The translations under genes and the position numbers were made by a program. From positions 1-64,000 of the forward strand of contig NZ_AYZL01000006.1 in the NCBI RefSeq assembly GCF_001436605.1: DNA of 64,000 nt, given 5' to 3'. Source of the DNA: Holzapfeliella floricola DSM 23037 = JCM 16512 (GTDB taxonomy: Bacteria > Bacillota > Bacilli > Lactobacillales > Lactobacillaceae). This document shows positions 35,574 to 44,892 of this stretch, piece by piece. A model generated the notes under the pieces. It saw nothing but the letters and a program-made list of their open reading frames with translations, did no database searches and had not been told where the DNA came from. Positions within the stretch are counted from its first letter, which is position 1; each line of letters begins with the position of its first letter.

Positions 35574-36056
35574 ACGATTTTGTAAATTGTAAGCTGCCAA
35601 GATAATTGAAATAGCCGCATCTTTAGATAATACGTTTGATAGATTGGCAATTCCGACAACTGTTGCAGCTGCACTAATAACTTTTAAACTGTAAGATAAA
35701 ACATGAAAGTCCATTTCACGGTCATAATTATTATCTTCTAAAACGGATTCATGGTTGTAATCAAAGTTTAGTTGATTATCTTCAGGAAGTCCATCTACGT
35801 GATTTGTTAAAATTCGATCTGACAACGTTGATAATGGTTGCTTCATGTTCTCAAGTGTTAAACGATGGTCTGATTCATTTTGATAGTAATCATCTTGTGT
35901 CATATCAACATATTGACTTGCTTTTTGATTTAAAACTTTTAATCCGTCAATTATTTCAAAAATGCGTGCTAAATCGACTTCTTTTGTTTGGTTAACAATC
36001 TTTTTTTCTGATTCTGTAATTTCATCTGATAATTGCAAAATTGCTAATTTACTCAT
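35571..36056 (-). CDS. Protein of unknown function, 161 residues
   Basis: The N-terminal two thirds are polar, acidic and helical (LQLSDEITESEKKIVNQTKE). The C-terminal 35 residues are hydrophobic (LKVISAAATVVGIANLSNVL and AAISIILAAYN) and could associate with the membrane. I recognise no family. TAGGAGGAT precedes the ATG. It lies between the phosphoesterase-like gene and a cation efflux gene. Confidence 0.6.
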   Translation of the reverse strand: MSKLAILQLSDEITESEKKIVNQTKEVDLARIFEIIDGLKVLNQKASQYVDMTQDDYYQNESDHRLTLENMKQPLSTLSDRILTNHVDGLPEDNQLNFDYNHESVLEDNNYDREMDFHVLSYSLKVISAAATVVGIANLSNVLSKDAAISIILAAYNLQNR

Positions 36057-36115
36057 AATATCCTCCTAGGGCATTTATAGCTATAAATTATAGCAAATTT
36101 TTCGTCATTTTGCAG

Positions 36116-37309
36116 TTAAATTAATGAACGGTCAACACCTAAGTCAGTATGGTCAAAATTAATTTGAACTGTCACGTCTCCTAGTCGTTTACGAAGCGCG
36201 TGATTAATCTCAACTAACCACTCATCATCAGTTAAGGGACTATCATTTGGTACAACAATATCAAATCGAATCAAATGATCATTATTTTTAAGCGTTTCCA
36301 CGTGAAAATCATGGATTTTTAAATTAGTTTCATATGAATTGATAACTTCTCGAATAGTTTGCATAATGTGTGTCGCTTTTCGACTGCGAATATCAATAGG
36401 ATCCATGTGTGCAACAAGATTAATATTAAATTTTTTGCCAAAATCACGCTCAATTCGATCAACTATCTCATGTGCTTTATCAAGACTCAGAGTGCTATCA
36501 AGCTCAATATCAATTACTGCATAAATTCGATTAGGTCCATATTCATGTATCATCAAATCATGATAGCCTAAGATAGTTTGATAAGACATTAACTGTTGAT
36601 CAACTTTTTCTAGCAACTGCTTTTCAGGGCGAGACCCCATCAATAAATTGATTGATTCAGTAATCAATTTAAAGCTCGAATAAACAATGAAAACTGCAAC
36701 TACTAGAGCCAAATAACTATCAATATTAATATTTAAAAAGTAAAAAAGTAACGAACTGAAAATAATTGATCCAGTCGTAATCAAGTCGTTTCTTGCATCA
36801 ACTCCTGTAGCGATTAATGTTTTAGATTTCAATTTATTACCTAATTTATAATAAAAAATCGCTTGCCACAATTTGATCACAAATGATACAACCAAAAAAA
36901 TTAAAGAAATTAAACTTAAATCGATATCGGTTGGCGAAATGATTTTACCAATTGATTCAAAAACAAACTGAACCCCTACTATCAACATTACAACCGCAAT
37001 AATCAAGCCTGAAATATCTTCAAATCTCTGATGTCCATAAGGATGACCAGAGTCAGGTCTTTTACCTGAAACATGAAAACCGACTAATGTTAAGACCGAA
37101 GAACCTGCATCAGACAATGAGTTAATCGCATCTGCCATAATAGCTACAGAACCTGATATTAGCCCTACTGTTAATTTAATTGCGACTAAGATGATATTTA
37201 AAATCAGACCCACAATTCCGGCATATGTTCCGGTTTTCGACCTTCTGTCAATTATTGACAAATTTTTCGTTTTTTTATCAATCAAACCTAAAATAGACTT
37301 CATTACCAT
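36116..37309 (-). CDS. Cation diffusion facilitator family transporter
   Basis: A protein of about 397 residues with six membrane helices and the CDF metal site ADAINSLSDAGSSV, followed by HPYGHQRFEDISGL. A cytoplasmic C-terminal domain (about 215-390) with HDLMIHEYGPNR is typical of the family. It exchanges a divalent metal (Zn, Mn, Fe or Co) for protons. The start is uncertain among GTG 37318, ATG 37309 and ATG 37303; AGGGTGG lies just upstream. Confidence 0.92.
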   Translation of the reverse strand: MVMKSILGLIDKKTKNLSIIDRRSKTGTYAGIVGLILNIILVAIKLTVGLISGSVAIMADAINSLSDAGSSVLTLVGFHVSGKRPDSGHPYGHQRFEDISGLIIAVVMLIVGVQFVFESIGKIISPTDIDLSLISLIFLVVSFVIKLWQAIFYYKLGNKLKSKTLIATGVDARNDLITTGSIIFSSLLFYFLNINIDSYLALVVAVFIVYSSFKLITESINLLMGSRPEKQLLEKVDQQLMSYQTILGYHDLMIHEYGPNRIYAVIDIELDSTLSLDKAHEIVDRIERDFGKKFNINLVAHMDPIDIRSRKATHIMQTIREVINSYETNLKIHDFHVETLKNNDHLIRFDIVVPNDSPLTDDEWLVEINHALRKRLGDVTVQINFDHTDLGVDRSLI

Positions 37310-37370
37310 ATTATCCACCCTGATTTCTTGAACTTTTTAGCTTTATTATTAGTATAACATTTTGAATTTA

Positions 37371-37414
37371 CAACTAAAAAAGATACCCTCTTTTCAGGGT
37401 ATCTTTTTTAGTTG
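37371..37414 (-). terminator. Intrinsic terminator of the phnC operon
   Basis: An about 19-bp stem (CAACTAAAAAAGATACCCT with its complement) ending the minus-strand operon. Confidence 0.92.
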
Positions 37415-37453
37415 TAATAGCTAGTATCAAAATACTAACAATGAAAAAATAGT

Positions 37454-38377
37454 CTAGTCATTAATTAATTTTTCATACTTACGAATAAGATCAAATTTTG
37501 AGTCATCAGCTTTTTCATAGCCTTGATGACTATAAATTGAAGCTACGATTTCATGACCTTTTTCTGTTTTAGCAATGTCAATAAATGCGTCTGATAATTT
37601 TTGACGAAAACTATCTGACATATCTGAACGAACACTAATTGTGTCATTTGGAATCATTTCAGTAAAGTAAATTGGTGTGATTTCAGACATAATATTTGGA
37701 TTGTCTTTTTGCAATAATGTTCTTGCATCTTCAAATACAAACGCTGCATCTGTATCACCATTTAGTACTGAAATAATACCTTGGTCGTGACCCTTAACTG
37801 TCACTAATTGCGCATCTTTTTCAACATCGAAGCCTTTTTCTTTAAGATCAGCCACTGGCATCATGTAACCCGAAGTTGAGGTAACATTTTGAACAGCGAT
37901 TTTCTTACCTTTTAAGTCTTCATAAGATTTAATGCCACTATCTGATTTGGCCACAATCATTGAACGGTAACCATCAACTAAATCAGTTGTTGATTGACCA
38001 TTTGGTTGTTTAACACCATAACGCAATGCTTGAAGTAAAACATCTGCTGCACCACGATCATGCGCTTTTACATACCCATCAGGTGGTAAGAAACCAACAT
38101 CAATTTTTTTAGAAGCCATTGCTTCAACCATTGAAGTGTAATCTGTTGAAACACTTACTTTAACAGGAATCCCCAGTTTTTCTGATAATAAATCAGCCAA
38201 AGGTTTAGCACGTGCTTCCATTGTATCAGCTTGACGACTTGGTACAAACTGAACAGTTAAACTCTTTGGATCTTCAGTTTGTTTTTCAGTTGTTTTTGAA
38301 CCTGAAGAACAAGCTGTTAATCCTAAGGTTACTAACAACGCACCAATAAGTGCTGTTAACTTAATAATCTTTTTCAT
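37454..38377 (-). CDS. phnD: PhnD-type phosphonate/phosphate-ester binding lipoprotein
   Basis: A 307-residue lipoprotein with lipobox LGLTAC and a PhnD-like binding domain (SLTVQFVPSRQADTMEARAK, then DVGFLPPDGYVKAHDRGAAD and VKGHDQGIISVLNGDTDAAF). It is the last gene of the operon phnC-phnE-phnE-phnD, 22 bp after the second permease. A close paralogue lies upstream at 41274. CGGAGGAT precedes the ATG. The transported compound is not shown by sequence; phosphonates, phosphite or nucleotides are all transported by members of this broad group. Confidence 0.88.
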   Translation of the reverse strand: MKKIIKLTALIGALLVTLGLTACSSGSKTTEKQTEDPKSLTVQFVPSRQADTMEARAKPLADLLSEKLGIPVKVSVSTDYTSMVEAMASKKIDVGFLPPDGYVKAHDRGAADVLLQALRYGVKQPNGQSTTDLVDGYRSMIVAKSDSGIKSYEDLKGKKIAVQNVTSTSGYMMPVADLKEKGFDVEKDAQLVTVKGHDQGIISVLNGDTDAAFVFEDARTLLQKDNPNIMSEITPIYFTEMIPNDTISVRSDMSDSFRQKLSDAFIDIAKTEKGHEIVASIYSHQGYEKADDSKFDLIRKYEKLIND

Positions 38378-38399
38378 AAAATCCTCCGATAAATAATTT

Positions 38400-39209
38400 T
38401 TAAACTAGACGTTTTCTAATGCTACCTGAAACAAAATCGACAAGTGTTACCATCACAATAATCCCAATTAAAATGATACCTACACGAGACCAAGCACGTG
38501 TTGATAATGCAAACACAAGTGGTGTACCGATTCCCCCAGCACCTACTAACCCTAAAGTTGTAGCTGCACGAATCGATAATTCAAAACGATACAATGTGTT
38601 TGAAACAAACTCAGGTAAAACTTGTGGAAAAGTTGAAAACATCATGACGTTTAGTTTTGATCCTCCAGATGCAATAACTGCTTCATCTGTTCCGCCATCT
38701 AAGTTCTCAATTGCTTCACTGAATAACTTAGCCAGCATTCCAATGGAGTGAACTCCCATAGCCATAACTCCGGCAAAAGCACCAGGGCCGACAGCTTTGA
38801 TGAACATTAAGGCTAGAACAATTTCTGGAAAAGTCCTTATAAATGTTAACACAATTTTACCTGTAGCGGAGGTAAAACGATGTTTATATTTACTTCGAGC
38901 TGCCCAAAAAGCAAATGGCACACTAATAATAGCAGAAATTGACGTACCTAAAAATGCCATCGCAATCGTTGCAACTAAGTTACTAATTAAATCTTCACCG
39001 TCTCCACGCCAAACATAGTCAAGATCTGGATGAATTAAGCCATTAAAAATTGAGGCTGTAATTTTTCCCGCTTGCTCTTTAATTCCTGTAAAGGGAATAC
39101 CTGTAAATGACCAAATAATAATTGCAAAAACTAATGCAAAAATAACGATATTGCGGACCGTTTTAATTGTTGATTTTTCTTGTTTTGGTAAACGTTTAAC
39201 TGACTGCAT
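38400..39209 (-). CDS. phnE: PhnE-type ABC transporter permease
   Basis: A 269-residue permease with about six membrane helices and the family segment TPLVFALSTRAWSRVG near the C-terminus. It opens at a TAATG overlap with the preceding permease gene, so the two are translated in equal amounts and probably form a heterodimer. It works with PhnC and either PhnD. Confidence 0.9.
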   Translation of the reverse strand: MQSVKRLPKQEKSTIKTVRNIVIFALVFAIIIWSFTGIPFTGIKEQAGKITASIFNGLIHPDLDYVWRGDGEDLISNLVATIAMAFLGTSISAIISVPFAFWAARSKYKHRFTSATGKIVLTFIRTFPEIVLALMFIKAVGPGAFAGVMAMGVHSIGMLAKLFSEAIENLDGGTDEAVIASGGSKLNVMMFSTFPQVLPEFVSNTLYRFELSIRAATTLGLVGAGGIGTPLVFALSTRAWSRVGIILIGIIVMVTLVDFVSGSIRKRLV

Positions 39210-39988
39210 TATTTTGTCAAAGCCTCCCTTGAACGGTTACTAATTTCATCAATTACTAAAATGACAATGAAAGTCACTAGTACAATTAACCCGACACGAT
39301 CATAGCGATACATACTTAAAGAACGTTCTAGGAATAATCCAATTCCTCCGGCACCAATATAACCTAAAATTGTTGAAGAACGAACGTTGATTTCAAATGC
39401 ATAAAGCACATAACTGATGTAGTAACTCATTACTTGAGGTAAAACACCATAACGGATGATTTGCATTTTGCTAGCACCAACAGCTGTTAAGGCTTCAATT
39501 GGGCCTTCATCAATTGTTTCGATTGCTTCATAGAACAATTTACTTACCATACCGAATGTGAATACGGCTAAGGCAAAAACCCCCGTTACGGCGCCAATTC
39601 CGATAATAGCAACGAAAATCGCTCCCAGTAATAAGTTAGGAATTGTTCTGATGATGTTCAAAATAAATCGAAATACACCTGTTACAATTTTATTTTTGAC
39701 AATATTTTGTGACACTAATAATGCGTATGGAAATGCAATAACAGATCCAATTAAAGTTCCCAAGATGGACATTTTAATTGTTTCAAGCAGAGGATTTGTA
39801 ATTTTATCCAAATAGCCCCAGTCTGGTGAACACATTTTAACTAAAATTTCGGTAAAATCGCCTAAGTTAGCAAATAACTGTGTAAAATCCAGCTGAGTGA
39901 TCATAACAGAATAGATAAAACCCAAAATCATAACCACTGTTACAATCCATTTATTTAAATTAAGCGGCTTTTTTGGTAACTGTTCCAT
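39209..39988 (-). CDS. phnE: PhnE-type ABC transporter permease
   Basis: A 259-residue permease paralogous to its neighbour, with conserved GYIGAGGIGLFLERSLSMYR and a permease loop ALTAVGASKMQIIRYGVLP. Its ATG overlaps the PhnC stop codon (TAATG), with GGAGG inside the phnC end. It is the second gene of the operon. Confidence 0.9.
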   Translation of the reverse strand: MEQLPKKPLNLNKWIVTVVMILGFIYSVMITQLDFTQLFANLGDFTEILVKMCSPDWGYLDKITNPLLETIKMSILGTLIGSVIAFPYALLVSQNIVKNKIVTGVFRFILNIIRTIPNLLLGAIFVAIIGIGAVTGVFALAVFTFGMVSKLFYEAIETIDEGPIEALTAVGASKMQIIRYGVLPQVMSYYISYVLYAFEINVRSSTILGYIGAGGIGLFLERSLSMYRYDRVGLIVLVTFIVILVIDEISNRSREALTK

Positions 39989-40773
39989 TATTGAGCTGCC
40001 TCCTCTGTTTTTGAAGCAGTATAAACAGATTTAATCTTTTCATCTGTGATTTTACTTGCTGGACAATCTAACACAATTTCCCCGTTACGAATTCCAATAA
40101 AACGAGTAGCGTATTTTTTAGCCAACTCAACAGAGTGTAAGTTAACCATCACTGTCATTTTTAAATCTTGATTAATTTTTCTTAAATCATCCATCACTTG
40201 AGTGGTTGTTTTTGGATCAAGTGAGGCAACGGGTTCATCAGCTAAAATAATTTTAGGTGATTGTGTTAACACACGTGCAATTGACACACGTTGTTGTTGT
40301 CCACCACTTAATTCATCTGCACGATTATATAATTTTGATTCTAATCCTACACGTTCAAGTGCTTCATATGCGCGTAATTTATCTTCATTTGAGAACAATC
40401 CCAAACTCGATTTTAAGAAGTTATAATAAGCAACACGTCCAGTTAAAACATTTTTTAAAACAGACATTCTTTTAACTAAGTTAAAGCTTTGGAAAATCAT
40501 ACCCACATCACGACGAATGTGTCTCAAAGACTTTCCTTTTGCTTTCGTGATTGATTGGCCATCAATCTTGATATCACCTTCTGTAATATCGTGTAGACGG
40601 TTGATTGAACGAAGAAGTGTACTTTTCCCCGCACCCGATAAACCAACAATTACCACAAATTCTCCTTTAGCTACGGATAAGTTAATATCATTTAGACCTT
40701 TAACACCATTTGGATAAACTTTAGTGACATTAGCCAATTCAATAATTGGATGCATACTTGAACCCTCTGACAT
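39988..40773 (-). CDS. phnC: PhnC-type ABC transporter ATP-binding protein
   Basis: A 261-residue ATPase with Walker [10 protein letters not shown], signature LSGGQQQR and Walker [12 protein letters not shown]. The GAGGAG site supports ATG 40771-40773; an in-frame ATG seven codons upstream overlaps that site. It is first gene of the operon, with a promoter region carrying a PurBox-like motif. Confidence 0.92.
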   Translation of the reverse strand: MSEGSSMHPIIELANVTKVYPNGVKGLNDINLSVAKGEFVVIVGLSGAGKSTLLRSINRLHDITEGDIKIDGQSITKAKGKSLRHIRRDVGMIFQSFNLVKRMSVLKNVLTGRVAYYNFLKSSLGLFSNEDKLRAYEALERVGLESKLYNRADELSGGQQQRVSIARVLTQSPKIILADEPVASLDPKTTTQVMDDLRKINQDLKMTVMVNLHSVELAKKYATRFIGIRNGEIVLDCPASKITDEKIKSVYTASKTEEAAQ

Positions 40774-41226
40774 ATAAAAACTCCTCAAATTCATTTTAAT
40801 AAATGGGAATACCCAACAATATACCTATTATACATACTTAATGTTCGTTTTTCTATAATTTTCACCAAGTGAACATTGTAAATTGTTCATATAATTAATA
40901 GTACGTTAACATTAACTCAACAAATAAAATTGAACAAAAATCAATAAAAGACTTTTATTTTTTTTCAAAATGTATTACAATAGTTTTTTCAATAAGACAC
41001 CTTAATTCCTTATTGAAAAAGAAGATTCCAAATCATTCTTTAATTATTTCATATTACAAAACCTTTCATTATTTTGAGTCAAAACACAATCCCTAATATC
41101 TTACCTTGAATCTACTTAAATGTACAGATGTTATTGGGACTTAAAATTCAAAATAATATAATTAAAATAGTCAAAATCAAACCAAAACCAAAAAAAGAAT
41201 TATTTGAAATCTTTTAAAGTATAAAT
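40774..41226 (-). promoter_or_regulatory. phnC promoter region with PurBox-like and dyad motifs
   Basis: This AT-rich, gene-free stretch holds the phnC operon control region. A TATAAT lies on the minus strand at about 40827-40832. Just upstream, at 40840-40852, the minus strand reads AAAAACGAACATT, one base from the lactococcal PurBox AWWWCCGAACWWT. A dyad GAACA...TGTTC lies at 40871-40888. The rest (about 40920-41226) shows no gene or clear signal. Confidence 0.5.
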
Positions 41227-41264
41227 AAAAAACACGCTAAGCTTTATGCTTAGCGTGTTTTTTA
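41227..41264 (-). terminator. Intrinsic terminator of the upstream phnD paralogue
   Basis: AAAAAACACGCTAAGC pairs with GCTTAGCGTGTTTTTT around TTTAT, directly after the stop codon. Confidence 0.93.
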
Positions 41265-41273
41265 TTTGCTTGA

Positions 41274-42218
41274 TTATTTGTTTTGTAGTGCTTCTTCAAT
41301 TTTGTACATACTTGCGAATTTTGAGTCGTCAGATTTTACATAACCTTCATGACTCGCAATTGATTTAACTACTTTATGTCCTTCTGGAGTTTTAGCAATT
41401 TCAATCATTGCATCAGCTAATTTTGTTCTGAAAGCTTCATCCATGTCTGAACGAACACTAATTGTATCGTTTGGAATGCGTTGTTCAGTGAAGTAAACAG
41501 CTTTCACATCATTCATGATATTTGGATCATCTTTTTGCACATTCAATCTTGCATCTTCAAAAGTAAAGGCAGCATCAACGTCGCCATTTAACACAGAAAT
41601 AATACCCTGATCATGACCCTTTACAGTGACTAATTGAGCCTGAGTTTCAACATCAAGCCCTTTATCTTTTAATTCAAGAACCGGCAACATATAACCTGCA
41701 GCAGAAGTTACGGCTTGAACCGCAATTTTCTTACCTTTTAGGTCTTCCCAACTCTTAATGCTGCTACCGTTTTTAACCGTAATCATTGAACGGTAACTAT
41801 CAACTAGTTGATCAGTCACTTTACCATCATTTTGACCGTAACGTTGCGCTTGTAAGATAACATCTGCAGCACCTCTTTGATGGGCTTTGACATAGTTACC
41901 TGGTGATAAGAATGCCATGTCTACTTTCTTAGATGACATTGCTTCAACCATTGAATTTGAATCGGTAGCAACCGTTACATTAACCGGAATACCTAATTTA
42001 TCTGATAACATTTGACCAAGTGGTTTGGCTAAATTTTCCATTTCACCTGCTTGAACACTAGGCGTTACCTGTAGGTTAATAGATTGTGGAACATAGCTTT
42101 TAGCAGTAGAACTTGTTGATTCTGACGATGAACCTGAATTATTTTTTGAACATGCGGTTAACATCACAGCTAATAATGATACGGCTAAAATAGCAATAAG
42201 ACTTTTGATTTTTTTCAT
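41274..42218 (-). CDS. phnD: PhnD-type binding lipoprotein (second paralogue)
   Basis: A 314-residue lipoprotein with lipobox VMLTAC and a Ser-rich linker. It shares long blocks with the PhnD at 37454 (VKGHDQGIISVLNGD, PNDTISVRSDM). It has its own terminator, so its level can differ from the transporter's; a monocistronic, more abundant binding protein is a common solution. CGGAGG supports ATG 42216-42218 over an in-frame ATG 16 codons upstream. A PurBox-like motif lies at 42255-42267. Confidence 0.9.
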   Translation of the reverse strand: MKKIKSLIAILAVSLLAVMLTACSKNNSGSSSESTSSTAKSYVPQSINLQVTPSVQAGEMENLAKPLGQMLSDKLGIPVNVTVATDSNSMVEAMSSKKVDMAFLSPGNYVKAHQRGAADVILQAQRYGQNDGKVTDQLVDSYRSMITVKNGSSIKSWEDLKGKKIAVQAVTSAAGYMLPVLELKDKGLDVETQAQLVTVKGHDQGIISVLNGDVDAAFTFEDARLNVQKDDPNIMNDVKAVYFTEQRIPNDTISVRSDMDEAFRTKLADAMIEIAKTPEGHKVVKSIASHEGYVKSDDSKFASMYKIEEALQNK

Positions 42219-42254
42219 GAACGATTCCTCCGAATTAGACGTTATAGTTATATA

Positions 42255-42267
42255 ATATACGAACATT
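42255..42267 (+). promoter_or_regulatory. PurBox-like motif between phnD and the phosphatase gene
   Basis: The plus strand reads ATATACGAACATT, differing from AWWWCCGAACWWT at one position, the same position as in the phnC motif. It lies about 40 bp upstream of the phnD start and 120 bp upstream of the divergent phosphatase gene. Candidate -10 sequences are nearby on both strands. Confidence 0.45.
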
Positions 42268-42387
42268 AATATATAATCAAGACAAATTATACGTAAAATA
42301 AAAAATTAAATTCTACCCTTATTCTTATTATAATATCCTGAAGCTGACAATTTGCTGACTATAACCCAGCTGAAATGAGGTCATATC

Positions 42388-43176
42388 ATGAAAAATCAAC
42401 TACTTCCCATCCAAAAAGGTTCAAACTTTCGTCAATTAACCGGTTACGTTAATCGCGAACATTTAACGATAAAACCTCACAAACTAATTCGTTCCGGTCA
42501 TCTAGGTCAACTAACCGACGATGACGTTAAATTTTTAGAAGACTATGGTGTTGTCTATAATATGGACTTCAGAACTGACCATGAAATTACTACTATGCCT
42601 GATCGTGTACTACGCGATGCTGACTATATTAAAAATCCTGTTTTCTCAGAAGAAATCGCTAAAAATGCTGTTCGTACAGTTGATATCACTAAAAATACAA
42701 TTGATGACCCTAAATTTGGTTATAAGCATTTAATTAGTTGCTATCACGATATCATCTTAAACGACCATCCTAGACAGGCTTATCGTACATTTTTTGATTA
42801 CCTACTCAAAAATGATCAAGATAATCAAGCTATCTTATATCACTGTTCAGAAGGTAAAGACCGTACAGGAATGGCTACTATTTTCTTATTATCAGCACTT
42901 GATTTTGATGAAGAGACTATCAAAAAAGATTACTTATTAACTAATCCCGCCACTACTGCATATTTGAATAGTTGCTTAGCTGTTGCTCATGAAAACGATG
43001 CAGATGAAGCAACCATCGAAGCAATCACAGACCTTGCAACTGTTAGAAGTGACTACGTTGACTATGCTTTTAACTTAATTAATGAAAAATATGGTGATAT
43101 GCCAACTTTCCTTGAAGAAGTTTTGAATTTAACACCCCAAAAAATCGCAAAATTAAAAGCAATTTATTTACACTAA
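42388..43176 (+). CDS. Tyrosine-phosphatase-like protein
   Basis: A 262-residue protein of the bacterial Y_phosphatase3/IphP group. The P-loop HCSEGKDRTGMA has the Cys and Arg of the CX5R site. The N-terminal NFRQLTGYVN and IRSGHLGQLTDDD are typical of the family. There is no signal peptide. Members dephosphorylate phosphotyrosine, phosphoinositides or small phosphoesters. It is divergent from a phnD gene, so it may release phosphate from an imported compound. GAGG precedes the ATG. Confidence 0.88.
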   Translation: MKNQLLPIQKGSNFRQLTGYVNREHLTIKPHKLIRSGHLGQLTDDDVKFLEDYGVVYNMDFRTDHEITTMPDRVLRDADYIKNPVFSEEIAKNAVRTVDITKNTIDDPKFGYKHLISCYHDIILNDHPRQAYRTFFDYLLKNDQDNQAILYHCSEGKDRTGMATIFLLSALDFDEETIKKDYLLTNPATTAYLNSCLAVAHENDADEATIEAITDLATVRSDYVDYAFNLINEKYGDMPTFLEEVLNLTPQKIAKLKAIYLH

Positions 43177-43262
43177 TTAGCGTTAAGACTTTGAGGTCTT
43201 GCCGGTTTTAGCTTAAAATAGAAGTTGTACCATTTATCAAAAATAAAGCGAGGTAAAATCCA

Positions 43263-44051
43263 ATGGCATATAATATGATTGGTGTAAAAAACGGTTCTAA
43301 TTTCCGTGAACTTACCGGCTACAAAAATAAAGATGGTTTAACTATTAAACCAAACAAACTTTTGCGTAGTGGCCATTTAGGTGATTTAAGTGATGCAGAT
43401 ATCCAAGTCCTAAAAGACCACGGACTAACTTATGACATGGACTTTAGATCACAAGAAGAAATCAAAGCGGTCCCAGACCGTGTTCCTGAAGGTGCTCAAT
43501 ACGTTTGGAATCCTGTTTTTTCACAAGATTTAACCGATAACTCTAAAAGTGCAACAGAACTAGCTGATGAAACAACAGATGATCCAAAATTTGGTTTTAA
43601 CCGTATGATTTATGCTTATCACGATATCATTTTAGGTGAAAAAGCTCAAAAAGCTTATCGCAAGTTCTTTGACTACTTACTCAAAAACGACCAAGATAAC
43701 GAAGCACTTCTTTTCCACTGTACAGCAGGTAAAGATCGTACAGGTATGGCGGGTGTCTTTTTAATGCACGCACTTGGCATGAATTATGAAACTATCAAAG
43801 AAGATTATTTATTAACTAACCAAGCTTCAAAACCTTATATTGACAACCGCTTAGGTCTTGTTGAAGAAAAAGGTGGCGATCCTGTAACTTATCAAGCCGT
43901 TAAAGATTTGGTTTCTGTTCAAGAAGGTTACATTAACTATGCACTTGAATTAATGGACAAAGATTTCGGCGGTATCGACAACTACTTGAAAGATATTCTT
44001 GGCGTAACAGATGACAAAATCAAAAAGTTACGTGAAATCTATTTACACTAA
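43263..44051 (+). CDS. Tyrosine-phosphatase-like protein (second copy)
   Basis: A 262-residue paralogue of the preceding gene, same length, with P-loop HCTAGKDRTGMA. The pair looks like a tandem duplication followed by divergence. A short hairpin (AAGAC/GTCTT) lies between them; no strong terminator is visible, so cotranscription is likely. GAGG precedes the ATG. Confidence 0.88.
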   Translation: MAYNMIGVKNGSNFRELTGYKNKDGLTIKPNKLLRSGHLGDLSDADIQVLKDHGLTYDMDFRSQEEIKAVPDRVPEGAQYVWNPVFSQDLTDNSKSATELADETTDDPKFGFNRMIYAYHDIILGEKAQKAYRKFFDYLLKNDQDNEALLFHCTAGKDRTGMAGVFLMHALGMNYETIKEDYLLTNQASKPYIDNRLGLVEEKGGDPVTYQAVKDLVSVQEGYINYALELMDKDFGGIDNYLKDILGVTDDKIKKLREIYLH

Positions 44052-44062
44052 TAGCACAAACT

Positions 44063-44095
44063 AAAAAGCATTGAGTAAAAACTCAATGCTTTTTT
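44063..44095. terminator. Bidirectional terminator
   Basis: AAAAAGCATTGAGT pairs with ACTCAATGCTTTTT between two convergent genes. Confidence 0.9.
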
Positions 44096-44096
44096 A

Positions 44097-44891
44097 TTAA
44101 ACTTCTTTTCTGCGGTAAAATAGTAAACCGATAATTAAGAAGATGATGATATAAATTAATGATCCAATTCCAAGTTGAGTTGCATTTAAATGAGCCACTT
44201 TTTCAAGAGATGCAGTACTTTCATTAAAATTCAAAAATAGCATATTAAATGGCGTATATTTTAGCCAGTCTAAATTTGTCAATTTCATTAAACTTGATAG
44301 AAGTGACGATATCATTGATGATGTTAAAAAGAATACCAATCCTAATGTAACAGCCAATGATGATTTTTTGATAATACTTGCTAATAAAAACACAACTGAA
44401 ATCACTAACCAAGCGTTAATAAAATCACTAGCTAACATTCTTAAAAAACTTTCTGTCATCGTTGTAACCGTTTCACCGCTAATAGCGTTTTCAGACCACG
44501 TAAATGACATATTAGTAGTCAACAAACGCCCAGCATAATAAATAATGCCAGTATAAACAACTAATAAAATATTTAAAATAATTGAGTATATAAATATTGT
44601 AAACCATTTACTTATTAAAATTTTTCCACGTGAATATTTAGAAGCAAATAATTCTTTAATAGTTCCATATTCATATTCCATTGATAAAATACTTCCAGCA
44701 GATGAAATCAAGGTTACGACCAGCCACAATGCTCCAGCAGATGAAATTGCTGTGTAGCTCATCACTTCAGAACCTGATAATATAGTCAGGATTGGGCCTA
44801 AAAGCATAATAACAAACATCAACAAAATCATAATCCATGTACTGCTTTTTTTACGTAATTTAAATAACTCGTTTTTAACTAATGTCCCCAT
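44097..44891 (-). CDS. ABC-2 type exporter permease
   Basis: A 264-residue membrane protein with six helices, similar in layout to permeases of bacitracin or lantibiotic exporters (LKNEL-like start: MGTLVKNELFKLRKK). AGGAGG supports ATG 44889-44891; this start overlaps the end of the ATPase gene. Together they form an exporter of unknown substrate. Confidence 0.85.
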   Translation of the reverse strand: MGTLVKNELFKLRKKSSTWIMILLMFVIMLLGPILTILSGSEVMSYTAISSAGALWLVVTLISSAGSILSMEYEYGTIKELFASKYSRGKILISKWFTIFIYSIILNILLVVYTGIIYYAGRLLTTNMSFTWSENAISGETVTTMTESFLRMLASDFINAWLVISVVFLLASIIKKSSLAVTLGLVFFLTSSMISSLLSSLMKLTNLDWLKYTPFNMLFLNFNESTASLEKVAHLNATQLGIGSLIYIIIFLIIGLLFYRRKEV

Positions 44892-44892
44892 T

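Noticed and set aside
38419-40717. Several 60-110 codon plus-strand frames across the phn operon
   Set aside because: They are antisense shadows of the PhnE and PhnC genes with no ribosome sites and no family resemblance.
37454-40773. A complete phosphonate-degradation pathway
   Set aside because: Only transport genes are present; no C-P lyase or phosphonoacetaldehyde hydrolase genes were found, so phosphonate use is not claimed.
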